Source: Purshia tridentata (lineage: Eukaryota > Streptophyta > Magnoliopsida > Rosales > Rosaceae). From it: a DNA stretch of 64,000 bases. The position numbers were made by a program, and so were the translations under genes. Numbering within the stretch: position 1 is the first letter of the stretch; each line of letters begins with the position of its first letter. The notes under the pieces were generated by a model. It saw only the letters and a program-made list of their open reading frames with translations. It did no database searches and was not told the DNA's origin. Location of the stretch: the NCBI GenBank assembly GCA_003254885.1, contig QANT01001460.1, positions 1 through 64,000 on the forward strand, given 5' to 3'. Shown here one piece after another: positions 13,131-26,600 of this stretch.

Positions 13131-13483
13131 AGCATGCACAATAGATTTTCTATGCTAAATTGGTAAATGCTATAAATATTTAACATAACTTTTTAGCTTT
13201 AGTTATAAACTTAAAGCTAATTTGTGGGTTTTGCTCCAACGACACAAAATCTACATCTAAATAGCCCATGTAGGAAGCCGCCACATGGATTTCACTCAAA
13301 GCATTTCTTCCACTTTATTATGTCCGGGTTACACACTTGTCTTAGGTTCAAAAAATTGCTATGCTAAATTTAACATCAAAATTTAGCATTTAGCAAACTT
13401 CTCCCAATATAGTTCATTTTTTTTTATACCAAATAAGCGATCTTTGCTAGCAATAGCATTTAGCATGTCCCATTGTGCATGCT
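13131..13483. mobile_element. Inverted-repeat DNA element (MITE), unclassified
   Basis: Begins AGCATGCACAATAG...TGCTAAAT; the reverse complement of its right end begins AGCATGCACAATGG...TGCTAAAT. The 353-bp interior is AT-rich with further TAGCATTTAGCA-type inverted blocks and no reading frame. No convincing target duplication could be picked out, so the superfamily is left open. Confidence 0.55.
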
Positions 13484-14496
13484 ATTAACGCAAATTTGAT
13501 TTGTTATTCATAAGAACATGCACAATTAAGTGAACAACATAACATGTATAAAGACATTTTTCGCACATGTCAAGCATGTGCATATTTCAGTGAATGTTAG
13601 ACTACGTGACGAGTGTTCAGCTACTAATCGCTCGGTAGTTTAATGACTTTTGGTATTTCTTTATTATTAAAAGTAAAAAGTATAATTAAAAAAAATTAGT
13701 TATTGCACAAAATTTTACGTGTATCAAAAAGTTGTAAGGAAGAAACGAACCTGTGATTGTGAGGGTTGAATCAATTTTTTTTTTTTTAAGTTTTTTGGAT
13801 GAGAGTTAATTATCGATGTGATTTGTGTCTGTTAATTTGGACATGTGTCTTTAGTATAAGGAGGACTGGGGAATGAGGATATATAGCAATTTGTTTGAAC
13901 AACCTTGAGCTTCTTTGTACCAAAGAATTAAAAGTGGTAGGTCAAAAATAGCAAAAACCAGAAAGCATTTGCTTAAAAATAGAGGTAGAGAAAACTAATT
14001 ATAACCCAGATCCTTGTTTGTCGCGGGAGGGATGATATGTGGAAAAGACCACGATTTGCTCGTTCCCTTGAAGAAACTATTACCATGCACCTCGTTTTCC
14101 TCTTCCTCCTTTGAGAATCCTCCCCTGCATACCCTTCTCCTTCAGGTGCCTGCAATCCCTCTCTCAATCACATAACCACATGCACCTACGTATGTACACC
14201 ATGCATGCAACAAGAACAATTAACTTGATATTCATGTGCATGCATGCATGTTCAATTTGTTCTGTACCTCTTAATTTGTTGTTTGCATGTCATGTATGCA
14301 TTCATGATATACCTATCTATCTATTGTGTTGGATCGGTTTAATTTTGAAATAGTGAAGTATTGTTTAGCTAATATTTTATATGTTTGATTAACGTCAAGT
14401 TTAGGGGTCATCAGGCCAACCATTAATTGAAGGAGCGGTACTGGGGTTTCTCCGGCACCGTTCCACGAGAATCTTGGTCGGAAACTCCGCCTCAAA

Positions 14497-17012
14497 ATGG
14501 AGCCTACTTCGGATGACTCATCAAACTCGAATTCGAATTCACAGTCTAATAATCAATCGCCGCCTTCAAATGACTCATCATCATCATCAGATAACCAAAA
14601 TAATGGAGGAAGTTCCAACAACAACAACAATGGAGGGAGTTCCGACAATAACAACGGAGGGAATTCCAACAACAGTGGAGGTGGGGATTCCAACAATAGT
14701 GACGGGAATTCTAACAACAACAGTGGAGGGAACTCCAGCAACAGCAACAATGGAGGGAATTCCAACAACAACAACAACAATGGAGGGAGTTCCGACAACA
14801 ACAACAACAACAATGGAGGGAGTTCCGACAACAACAATAACAACAATGGAGGGAGTTCCGACAACAACAACAACAGTGGTGGCAATTCAAACAGTAACAA
14901 CAATGGTAGTGGTGGCAATTCAAACAGTAACAACAATGGTGGGAATTCCGACAGTAACAGCAATGGAGGGAATTCCAACAATAACAACAATGGAGGGAAT
15001 TCCAACAATAACAATAATGCAGGGAATTCCAACAATGATCATAACCAGTCATCTCCGCAGTCGGCACCCAATTCATCCCAAGGGAATTTTTCGCCACCAA
15101 AATCGTCCAATGGAAAATGGTCGCCACCGGCACTCGGATCATCAAACAAGTCCACTGCAACATCATTGGATTCATCAAATGATAGCTCGTCACCTTCGCG
15201 CTCCAACTCCAACTCAACCACACCTCTCATAGTAGGAGTTGTATCTGCGGTGGGTATATTGTTGCTTCTCATGATTTTGCTCTGCTTGGCATGCTCTAAA
15301 AAGAAGAAGAAGCGACAGATGCACCATGAAAATCTTCCCCATGGTATTTCAAAACTCTAACTCTCCAAGGCCCTCATTAATTCTTTAACATTTGTACAAT
15401 TTGAGTCCCTTTATGTTTTTTATTTATTTATTTCTCTTATATGTTGAGAGATATCCCACATTGAAGATGTGAGGGCCTTGCTATTGGTTTATAAGGGTTT
15501 GGGCTACTCCTCCTATTGCCAATTGGTTTTAGGATGGATGCCTAGATTTCTTCATGGTATCAGAGCAGGTTATACACATGATGCGCTTAAACGGCCACAC
15601 GTGCTCCCACGTCACCCAATATAAATTGTCCACGTGTTAGGCTTGAAATGATGCCACACGTGCGGGGGCGTGTTGAGAGATATCCCACATTGAAGATGTG
15701 AGGGCCTTGCTAGTGGTTTATAAGGGTTTGGGCTACTCCTCCTATTACCAATTGGTTTTGGGATGGATGCCTAGATTTCTTCATTATATGTATTATCCTA
15801 GCATATCATCTTCTGTACCATCTCAAGTGGATTATTTTTATTTTTATTTCTCATTCATTTTCTTGACCAAATTTGATCTAGATTATTTCAACAATAAATG
15901 AATCTTGGCTTGCAAGGAAGTTCAATAAATAATTCTGTCTTGGACCCTTGGTGTTGGCTAAAAAGAATATATATACTTATAGACTTTGAGAGAAACAATA
16001 ACGATAGTATGAATATATGTTTATATACTTTCAATCCAAAAGACTAACATGGGTAATGTGCATGTATATGCAGGAGGAGGGAGTGATTATTGGCAGAGTG
16101 GACCATATAAAAGCAACGATCATGTCATGAACATGCCTACACCGGGTTTAGCAACCCATGGAGGTTGGCAATCGGGCCATGCGCCGCCGCCCATGATGAG
16201 TAGCGACTTGAGCTCGGCGTTCAACTCCGGTCCACATGGCCCCGCCTTGCCGCCACCACACCCTTCTCTGGCTCTGGGATTCAACAAGAGCACCTTCAGC
16301 TATGAAGAACTAGCAGTTGCAACCTCAGGGTTCTCCCAGGCTAAGCTATTAGGGCAAGGAGGGTTTGGGTTTGTGCACAAAGGAGTGTTGCCAAATGGTA
16401 AGGAAATCGCTGTGAAGAGCCTCAAGGCAGGTAGTGGACAAGGAGACCGCGAATTCGCAGCGGAGGTTGAGATTATTAGTCGTGTCCATCACCGCCACCT
16501 TGTCTCTCTTGTGGGATATTGCCTTTCTGGAGACCGAAAGCTCTTGGTTTATGAATTTGTTCCTAATAACAACCTTGAGTTCCACCTTCACGGTATGCAT
16601 ATAAATCAGTTGAAATGACACTTAGCGCTATTGTCAATATATAACACTTTTGTTAGAAGTAGGTCAAAATTTTCATTAAGAATGCAGGTGCTTCCATACT
16701 CACAGGAGCTGGTCCAAAAGAAGCACCTCATCATAAGTGCTTTTTCAGGAAGCACTACAAGTGCGTTAACTTCCAAAACCGCTTTTGAAAGGGTTTTTGG
16801 CAGTGCCAAAAACAATGCAAACAGAATGAACACGTACCATAATTAATGGTCAAGTTCCATATATATTGAATTTATTGATGAACACCGTATTGATCATATA
16901 TAATCTCACAGGCAAGGGTCGCCAACCAATGGACTGGGCCTTCAGAATGAAAATTGCTTTGGGATCGGCTAAAGGGCTTGCTTACCTCCACGAAGACTGT
17001 AAGTATATCTGA

Positions 17013-17049
<37 letters not shown>

Positions 17050-18643
17050 GCATGTTATATTGTGTTGCAGGCCACCCAAAGATTATCCACCGAGACATTA
17101 AAACTGCAAATATTCTGATTGACTGTAATTTCGAAGCTATGGTATGTGCTGTTACATAGCATTTATCCCAATTTGTTAATTTAAGATATTATAGAATGTG
17201 AGTAATGTTAAATGTAACATACTATTTATTTGCACCACCTCAGTATTAGTACGATATTTTTAATAGAGGGGAAACCTCCGCCTATATAAGTGGATCCTGC
17301 CAGATATGTGATAAAAAGAAATGTTATACAAATAGTTTTATCATAGTTATGAATAATTATTTTCATTGGCAAATTAATTGTTATTAGCTAATTGATTTGG
17401 GTATATGTGCATTTGTGCATAAATACTTTTGTTCAGGTGGCAGATTTTGGGTTGGCAAAGCTCAATGAATCAAATGAAACCCATGTCTCTACTCGCATCA
17501 TGGGAACATTTGGGTATGTAATTAAGAAACTCTAACCAACAAGTTATTGATGTTAAGTTCGAATCTCCTCTCGCCCAATTAAAAAGTTCACGGAAGATGA
17601 AAATTAAATTAATGTGATCATGGAATTAAACAAAGTATTGTACGTTATGCAGGTACTTGGCTCCTGAATACGCATCAAGTGGCAAGCTAACTGAGAAGTC
17701 CGATGTTTTCTCTTTCGGTATCATGCTCTTGGAGCTAATCACCGGACGGCGCCCCATAGACACCTCTGATGACTGCGAGGAGGACACTTTAGTAGACTGG
17801 GTTTGAACATCTCACCTCCCTCATTTTATAGATGCGCAATGTTCTCTTTTGATATTGTAATTTCAAGTTAACTATCTATTAAATGTCTGGCTTAGATTCA
17901 TAGTCTATTGATATGACTAGAGAACATTATCATGCTCTAAGCTGTGAATCTAAACCATCAATTATGCATAATCATATAAAATAACATATCAGATATATCA
18001 AAGGAGAACATGACTTCATATATATCTGCTTAATTTTCAGATTAGTTATCAAAAATTCTGAATTTGGGTAACTCATTGGATTATACATGCATGGATGATG
18101 AACAGGCTAGGCCTCTCTGCCAGCGTGCAATGGAGGATGGGGACTTTTCTGAGTTGGCGGATCCACGGCTAGAGAACAACTATAATCATGAAGAGATGGC
18201 ACGCATGATTGCATGTGCTGCAGCAAGCACTCGTCAGTCTGGAAGGAAGCGTCCAAAAATGAGTCAGGTAATTAATAGAGAGGTGGTGAAGAAAGGTGGT
18301 CAGTTAAAACAGTCCAAATAATTTTATTCAAGTGAAATTCACTTTTATTAGAGATATGGTCGCTCATAAAATGTTGTTTGAAAAGGTCGTGCGTGCATTG
18401 GAAGGCGATGTGTCGATGGAAGACTTGAGCGAGGGCGTTAAGCCCGGCGCCCAACGTGGTTTCTTCGGCTCTTCTGGAAATAGTTCGGAGTTCGAGCGTG
18501 ACTCATACAATGAGAAAATGAAGCAATTTAAGAAGATGGCACTAAATGACAGCACGGACTATCCGAGCAGCGAATATGGGGCCGATAACTCGCAAGAGAT
18601 TGAGAGGAAAGCCGGCGCAAGCCGGATGCAAAGTCCTGCTTGA
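14497..18643 (+). CDS. PERK5: PERK-type receptor-like kinase (Asn/Ser-rich ectodomain)
   Basis: Plasma-membrane Ser/Thr receptor-like kinase of the proline-rich extensin-like family. Eight coding exons: 14497-15343, 16074-16592, 16912-16998, 17071-17141, 17437-17513, 17653-17800, 18106-18267, 18386-18643; 722 aa in frame. Residues 1-242 are an Asn/Ser/Gly-rich ectodomain with little proline, like Arabidopsis PERK5-7; a single membrane span follows at about 243-266 and then a Lys-rich stop-transfer. Kinase: GQGGFG (from 376), IAVK Lys397, HRD with Asp493, DFG Asp511, and an APE segment in exon 6. All key catalytic residues are present, so it should be active. As in the family there is no cleaved signal peptide at the N-terminus. 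Intron 1 carries a TRIM element. The symbol rests on sequence type plus gene order and is less sure than the family. Confidence 0.93.
14590..15035 (+). repeat. In-frame Asn/Gly/Ser codon repeat of PERK ectodomain
   Basis: Runs of AAC/AAT codons broken by GGAGGGAGTTCCGAC or GGAGGGAATTCC units, encoding [10 protein letters not shown]- and NNNGGNS-type modules, about 15 times. It is a coding minisatellite whose length is expected to vary between alleles. Confidence 0.9.
15442..15783. mobile_element. TRIM (miniature LTR retrotransposon) in PERK intron 1
   Basis: Two 113-bp direct terminal repeats, 15442-15554 and 15671-15783, start TGTTGAGAGA and end TTTCTTCA. They differ at about three positions. 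The first LTR is followed by TGGTATCAGAGC, the primer-binding site matching initiator tRNA-Met. A purine-rich GCGGGGGCG tract precedes the second LTR. The 5-bp target duplication TTATA flanks it at 15437-15441 and 15784-15788. At 342 bp with no coding capacity it looks whole as a TRIM. The low LTR divergence suggests an insertion on the order of one to two million years ago, depending on the rate assumed. It lies wholly in an intron, in the same orientation as the gene. Confidence 0.9.
17016..17044. repeat. (TC)n microsatellite in PERK intron 3
   Basis: About 14 TC units close to the 5' end of the intron. Confidence 0.95.
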
Positions 18644-20679
18644 GCCAATTACTCAAACACTTGAACTAGAATTACATGAAGGATGATGAGAAACTGGTGA
18701 TCCTGCAGGTTAATTAATAAATTAGAGTTAATTAATTTAGGTACTGCTTTATTTGTCATGTCAAAGTGATTAAGTGGCACTCTTCCTCCTGCAGCCATTT
18801 TTGTATTCACCACCATGATGATATTGCTGATGATGGTTGTGACAATTCCAATATTCCGGAGTATCCTAAAAACATAGCCATTGATGGATCAAGTTGTAAT
18901 TTTTAGTCTTCTTCTTTTTCTCTGTCTTTCTTTTTGGAGGGGATGAGGAGGGTGGGGGGATATGGGTGAACAACCTAGCTATATGGGTTTGTACTTATTC
19001 CAAATATGAAACAACACATTTGGAAGGGATAAGTATACTTTCTACGTAGTTCATTATGTTTGTACTTTCTAATTCTTATATCTAAATATTATTCACTGAA
19101 CAAGGTTAGAATTGAGATAAAGGATAAAACTTTTGGCTACAATCTTATTCTATTTCATGGTTGTCCAGGTAATCTAAATGTATAAATGAAGAAACTGAAA
19201 GGGTCGATCTTTAAACCAGCGTATATAAATGAATGTAAATGAGTAACTAATTAATGTTGTAGCTGCATGTGAGCCTGTGTGAGAGAGAAAGAGATGGAGG
19301 TGACCAGCGAGGTTAAGGGATTGTTAGGCATGGAGGTGAAGCTAGCAACCTTGCCGACCTTGATCTGGAGGTAATTCACCGCCAACTAGCACATCGCGAT
19401 GGGGTTGTTCCAGACCATGTAGATCAAGAGGAACAAGTTATATATCCTCAATAAAAAACGCTGATTTGAAATCTTAAATCAATAAACCCTCAAAAACATA
19501 TTTGACACTATAAAAATACTAATTAATCCTACAAATCTTAAGATTCAAGTGCAAAAAAGAAACTAAATGGATCAACAACTGTAATTGCAGTTACAGTTTT
19601 CGGTATAATCAATTAAAGACCTGCGGATTGTGCTTATTGTTACCAAATTTAGTTGTTCATATTCTTAAGAATAACAAATTAAATTTGCCTTATTTTGAAC
19701 TATTTCGGGAGCACTTAAACTCTTGAGAATAATAAATTGCTTAAAATTTTTTAATTATGGGTAAAATTAAAAATTTTGGGATAAAAATTGATGGGCTAGT
19801 CCAGATATCATGAGGGGGGTGTACATAAAAATTAAAATCCCTCAAAAAGAAAATATTTTTATTTATTTCCAAACGGTTCCCATCAGAAGTCAAAGCGCTA
19901 TAAATCTTTCACGCAAAGCTATCACTTTGTTTTTTTTTATTTTTAACTCGGAGAATTCAAACTTGAGTTTGGAACCACTTCCACAGTACAAATCTATCGA
20001 TTTTTTTTTTTTCGGGCATCTCAAATCTATCGATTAAATACTCAATAATTTTAGATAAGTACAAATGAAAGCAAACATCCTCTCGAAAAAGAACCCGATC
20101 TATTTTTCAGAGTTTAAATGACCTTGCGTCAAGCACTCATTTTAGTGAGCTATTGATTTCAAGAGTTACGTTAATTTAACCATTGAATGCATCTCCTCAA
20201 TTTAAGTCCCTTAAAGTGAGAATTTCTAGCTTAATATACGTGAATGAGAACACAATTTGTGCAATACATGCAGTTGTTCAGATTGAATACCAGAGAAACC
20301 AAACAATAGAATTCACTTGTAATTAAGACTGCCTCAAAATTCATGACTTGTACATTAGACAATGTAATGGAAACTACACATGAAAGAAACGAAAAACCAA
20401 AAAGAAGGAGAGAAAAGGGTACCAGGTGATACAATCCAATGAGCTTGACATGATTCTTCCGACTGTTATTACTAATTAAACAGATGAGCAGGCAAACGCT
20501 CAATAAAAATTTAAATTGACCCCTTGCAAGCACCTGAATTTCAAATTTAATGTGCAATTCTTTCTACAAAATGTTTGTTTCTGTATGCAGCAGCCATTTC
20601 ATCCCCCTAGTGATCTGTCATCAGAGAAAAAGAAAAGGCCGTAGTTTAAATGAAACATTACTCCCACGTTGTTTATTCA
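18644..20679. other. Convergent spacer between PERK and gamma-COP
   Basis: Holds the PERK 3' UTR on the left and the gamma-COP 3' UTR on the right (about 20580-20679). A short GC-richer piece at 19291-19440 could be a decayed gene fragment; it has no recognisable product and frames break quickly. The rest is AT-rich with no gene seen. Confidence 0.5.
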
Positions 20680-23600
20680 CTAGCCGCTGGCCACAATCTC
20701 ATGAATGGCATCACTGACAGTCCCATCCTCCGATCTAACTGCGAGCTTCATTGCAACCTCCTTTGAACTATCAATTCCAAATGATAACCGCACAAGGACC
20801 TTCACATTGCCTATGTATACACCAGACAATAGACATGTGTGTGACCTTGAGTTGCTGGCAAGAACCTCTGTGCCCTGAAACCATATATATAGACATAAAG
20901 CTTCAAGAGAGCAATTTTGACATAACCTTCTAAAAATCAAATTAACAAAGTACAAATTATTAACAAACATTCAGTCCCAGAACAGGGAGAAAATGCGGAA
21001 GAGGTAAGATGACTTTGGGGTGTTTTTTCTGTCGATAAGCTGATAAAATTATCAATTTGGACTAACTTGAAGTGTTAGGGTAAATGTGTGACAATTTCAA
21101 CTACAAGGATGAAAGTGAGTTTGGTGTGACAAAAATTGTAATTTAGTCAAATGGGGATTGAGAGAAGCATTGTATCCAACAAGTACAGTATGGATACATC
21201 AACCTTCTAGGAGCTTATGTACTAGAACATCAACTAATTCCGATAGTTATAATTATTAGTAATGCATAATCAACAAATGATGCACACTCTTATCCTTAAA
21301 ACAAAATTACCTCACAGGGCTGCATTCCAAGGAGATCAATGACAGCATTAACAGCTTCATTCAAGCTCTCCCTTTGGCCCAGGCCATATTCATCTATCCG
21401 CTCAAAATCAGGGCCTATGCTTTCCCATGCATTCCTGAAATTGAAGACTGGAACCTTCAACATATAATCAGCAGCAACCACCTCAAGGTCCTCCAGCTGG
21501 TATTCATCTTCCACACCATCATCCTCTGCCTCGCCCGTGGTTGGATCGACCTGGTGACACACACGCAACTCATAAGAAATGAAAACCAGACAAGAAGCTA
21601 TGATATCCTTGTGTATGTCCTTAGAACACATCTTTTTGGTCCTCTTTTCACAAACACGCAATTCAGAGAATCCCCATGAATTAAAACAAATTCATAAATG
21701 AAATATTTACAGTCATTGTAATCTGAGTTAAAGAGGTCCGTCATGAGTGGAGATCAACTGGCGTTATTAGCAAACAAGACACATGGTGTGTGAAGTTTAG
21801 CAAGTAGGAAATAAGCTTTGAATAACACATCCTCCCATGCAATAATTTTTTATGACAAGACTGGCACATTATATAGAACTCCAAAACTCACATAATAGTT
21901 TTGCATGGGTTTTATAGCTAAAACCATTTTCAATCTAATGCCTGGTTCTAAATGATCAATTGACTGTAAATAAACTTGATATACAAACAAGGATAAAGAG
22001 AAGAACTTGGTACCTCTTTAACAATGAACCTCAACATGTTTGAAAATTTTCCAACTGCGGGTACACCTTCTGGCTTCTCAAATGCCAAAAAGGTTTGTCC
22101 AGGTGTATCATAAGGAAGAGATCTGAGAGGCTTGGTTGCCACTTCAGAAAAGTCCTCTGCTTCTGAAGCATCCACAGCAACAATGACCTGAGAGACACAG
22201 AGAGTTACAAAGAAATTCTCAAGTAGAGCTACAAAAGCAAAATGCCGTTCTATATATAATTAGACATTACATTTTCCAGTAATTGCTCGGGAATGGTATT
22301 GGTGCAGTTGTACTGGAACACAACATGACTATCAAAAATGTGCTTGACGCAATTAACTGCATATTCTGTTTCTGCCTCTGTCAATTCCACAGGTGCTGAG
22401 GACTGATATGCACAAAGTAAACAATTAATTCCAAAGAAAAAAATATTAGTTGTAACATGCATTGGAGTATGAGGAAATATTCACGTTGCAGAACCTTGAA
22501 TAGCTTCCCAAAGTTTGAAAACTCTGGAATAGAGGAAAGCAACTTCTCATAAGCATCAACTGTGGATACAGGGCCACTTGGAGGAGCACCCAGACCAGTT
22601 GGTTTTTTACTCTGGGCTTTCTTCTCAGCAAGAGGCTGAGACTTAACTTCCTTAGGTACAGAATTAATATCAAAAGGTTCTTCCGAAGCCTCCTGTAACC
22701 AAATTAAAACAGTAAATAGATAAGGACCTTAATGGCACAGAATGGAAAAATCGATTGGAGGTGACTTACATAATTCTTCAAACTTGTCTCGAGATTGACA
22801 AGTGGAACATCCAGAGACCCAAAGAGAAAGTCCTTTACATGATTGTCAGTCTCAACAACTGAACCATCTCCTCCAAGTGTATTCAGATAGAGCGTTGCCC
22901 TATCACGAACCTGGGAATGTAGCCAAAAAGTTATTCAATTTAATTTGAAGAATAGAGTATTAAAAACAATGTAGTTATCACCAAAAGCTCAACAAATAAT
23001 TCATGAAAGCGGAGGCACAGGAACACAAAAACACACATGCAGACAAATGCAACAGAAACCACACACCTATTCTTACGTGAATGTTCATAAATGTATACTA
23101 TACATAACCTAAACATAAAGCCTCAAAAGTTCATAAAAGATACCTCATCATCACTGTCAAAGAGACATCGTCTTAACAGAACAAACACTCGTGGCTGAAA
23201 CATGGAAGAACACAAACATTTTACTTAAATCAGTAACCAGCCAAAGCCAGAACACAAAATTCATTTGCATAAAAGAGGAAAGAAATAGAAAAAAAAAAAA
23301 TATATNAAAAAAAAAAAAAAATGTGGATGTTACCTTCAATGAATCAACCATAGCACCAAATTTTGCCAATGTGCTCACTGCACTGGCCCGGACAGTGGCA
23401 TTCTCAAGATGTACTCGATTATAAATATATCGTATATATTTGCTTGGATCTGAGGTTTTAGGCCCTTCAATCCCCAAAAAGTGGAGTATCTAATTATAAT
23501 AAAATCCAATCAACCAAAAGAATGTTAAGAGTGGGGTTGGCAAGAACAAACTGTGCTGATTAAACTGTTGAGGAAAATTATGAAAGAAAATGCCACCTGT

Positions 23601-26600
23601 GTAGAAAGATAGGTGAATTCACAATCTTCAATGAACTCGCAAAGATGAAGCAAACCACTTTCTTTTGCTTCAGGGATATCTCTTATGAGAATCACAATTG
23701 AATCAACAATTGCCTTTTTGTACTCAAATCCACCTTCTTCTCTGAGAATGTTGCTTAGGAAGTTCATCCTGTGGCAAACAAAAAGGCAAGGGAAAAAATA
23801 TAGAAAAATTAATAAGATACGTCCAGTGAAGATATGAGCCATAAGAAACCAACTGTTGTTAAACATAACAATAGAGTATTTGATATCCCACTCACAGAGC
23901 TCGGTACTTCAATGGAAACTTTAAGCACAATGATCTTATGGCTTCCACAACTACAATTTTGAACTCATCAGCAATATCTGACATGAAATTAGTTATCTGC
24001 TTCATCAAGCGATCCACACTTGATTCATTTCCTGTCTTCAGAAGTGTGGTGATTGCAAGTGTGGCAATGCTTCTGTTCTGGTCAGAAATCAAACTCTCCA
24101 TATCAATGTTGCAGTTTGTGACAGCCATTGGATGTGTCATTGCCACCTGCAGAAAGTTCAAAGTCATCAGTACAAGATATCAGGAAGAATATATATCAAG
24201 TGCATTAACAAAGTAACTACAACAAAAATAATACAAATCAGAATGCTTCTTTTTTACATAAAATAAAAATGAAAGATCCATATAGTATGGATAAATTTCT
24301 CATAGATTATTTATACACTCGACTTATTTACATAAAATGGGACACCAAAATAACTTGATAGTAGATTAGCATAAATTTCACAGAACTTGTGGCACAGCAG
24401 AAGGGGGAAGGAGCAACCTTGTTCAAGGTACGGACAGCAGCAAATCTCAACACTGGTTTGGAAGAGCTTAAAAATAGCTGAAGAACCGTGATTGCTGGAG
24501 TCAATTCCCTGTTGGTCACGCCATGGAGCTCAGTAATTGCTCTGGCAGCCTCAAAAATCACCATCTCTGCTTTGTGGCGCAGACAACCCTCAAGATAATC
24601 ATAAAAAGGACGGTCACCTGCTTGTGTATTTCCAGCTGACTCACGGATAACCTGAACACCAATAATTAATTAAAATAAAGCACAAAAACACCAATTCATG
24701 AAAAAAAATTCCAGCAGAATAAGCACCTGACTAGTATAACGGATCAACAGACATTGGGCCAATGGCGAGCGAACAGTACCCCTTGTCAAGCTGGTAACCA
24801 ACTTGCTAACAGCAAGACGGTCATTCTGCCGTATCTGCAAATTCAAAATTATAAGTTTCCTAACACCATTAAATTCTAAACATGATTGTTATAATTTAAT
24901 CTAATGACAGATGTTGGGAATATGAAGATTCATTCTTTATATTCCAAATACAAACTTAAAAAATAAAGGCGACTGGTTAACTACAAGGATCACATAAATG
25001 AAATAAATGCCAAAACAAATAACCTCTTAGGATTGAGTTAGTTTGAGAGGCCCACAACTGAGTGTTAAAAGCTAAAACAGGGCTGAACAAATAACCAAAC
25101 ATTAGGCACACTACCATACCTAGTCTGCATGTTTCACATGCTGGCATCGACCAACCATTTGTCTATGAATTCAGATATTAGTTAGATATGATATGGTAAA
25201 ACCTTCATAGGGAATGGATTTCAGTCTAAGAAATTACTCTATTTTCAAAAGAAAAGTCCTTAATATACATCAAACTAACAGTCACACATACCTGATGGAG
25301 TAAACCCAGTGCATGGAACTGTACAAGGGCTGCCCTTGACTGGACAGCTTCTTGAACCTCATTACTCCATCTTTTAACAATCTCTGGGTTAGTCTGTCAA
25401 AAGAGAAATTTAAGGGGGCAAAGTCAACAAACAAATGAATCCTACAATGAGAATGACAGAAATAGTACCTGGAGTAGATGGATCCCACTAACTAGAGCTG
25501 CACTTGCAACCACAGGGTTCTTGTCGACAATGGCTTGTTTCAAATAACGCTCAATCTGGGTAAGAAGGGTTCCATCCGTAATCCGGCAAAGGACACGAAT
25601 GGCATTTGCCCGATACATATCGGTTTTACTATTCATGTCCTTCATCAAGGAGCTTGTCACAATAATAACCTTGTTATCAGAGATAATATAAGGAGTCAGT
25701 CCCAATATTTGTACATGAAAGTATATAAAGGAAATCAAATCACATCAAGTTATGTCACCTCATCTGCAGAGGGTGAGAGCTCCTTTATCATCAGATAAAC
25801 CATTCTCCTCAATCCTATATCTCTTGATTGGAAAAGCTTAGTCACGGAAAAGAAAACTTCTGTAGCTTCAACCTATCAAAATAACATAAATCAATTGATG
25901 ACCAATAATACACACAAAATTATGCAACTTGATCAATAAAATTGACACACAAAATATTGATTTCAGTTCAAAAAGCAACGAGAACCTTAAGTACAGAAGA
26001 AAGCTAACCTTTGTAAAGGTTTCTCCCTGGTTCAGAAGATACAAAAGCTTTGTGATAACCTGAAATGTGAGAATACAAAATACACAAAATCAATCTCTGC
26101 ATAACAAATAAGAAGAAAGAAAATTGAAATTGGACGAACAATGTGGTGGTGCAAAGCAATAACCTGAGAGCATCGTCTTGCGTCAAGCTGAGGATCATTA
26201 AAAACCCTGGCTTCCTGAAGAACAGCACCCTTCTCAATCCCCAAAAATGGAGAGTACTCTGCTGTAAACCAACATTTTCAAACATACAGCCTGAGTAAGC
26301 AGCAGCTATAATAACTATAAAATTCACAAAATTCACATTGCTAATACCCCAGAACCCAAACCAATTCGGAAAGGCTACAAGATCCAAATCACTAAGCCAA
26401 TCACATTAAATAAATAAAAAACCAAGCAGATTTGCAACGAGTTTAGTATCCGCATTGCTACACAAGCGTGGCAAAACTCAGAAATAAACCAGATCAGCCA
26501 AAATTGAAGTAGATCAACAAGAGTTAGACCCTCATTCACTGGAATCTGATTCACGCGCCTCACAATACGCAAATGGTGAAAACAAAATAGCTACAAACAA

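Larger units (their letters stand above)
11663..14496. other. Divergent spacer between Rab7 and PERK
   Basis: A 2.8 kb spacer holding both promoters and, in the middle, a tandem duplication (12067-12208), an hAT-like element (12627-13055) and a second inverted-repeat element (13131-13483). Near PERK, 14194-14305 is dense in CATGCATG-type motifs, which match the RY core bound by B3-domain factors; this is a sequence observation, not proof of regulation. No coding gene seen. Confidence 0.6.

Noticed and set aside
14553-15223. Long minus-strand Leu/Pro- and Cys/His-rich reading frames opposite the PERK ectodomain
   Set aside because: They are antisense readings of the Asn/Gly/Ser codon repeat; composition is fully explained by the repeat, with no independent start context or family.
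19291-19440. GC-richer patch resembling an exon fragment
   Set aside because: Frames break within 20-30 codons on both strands and no product is recognisable.
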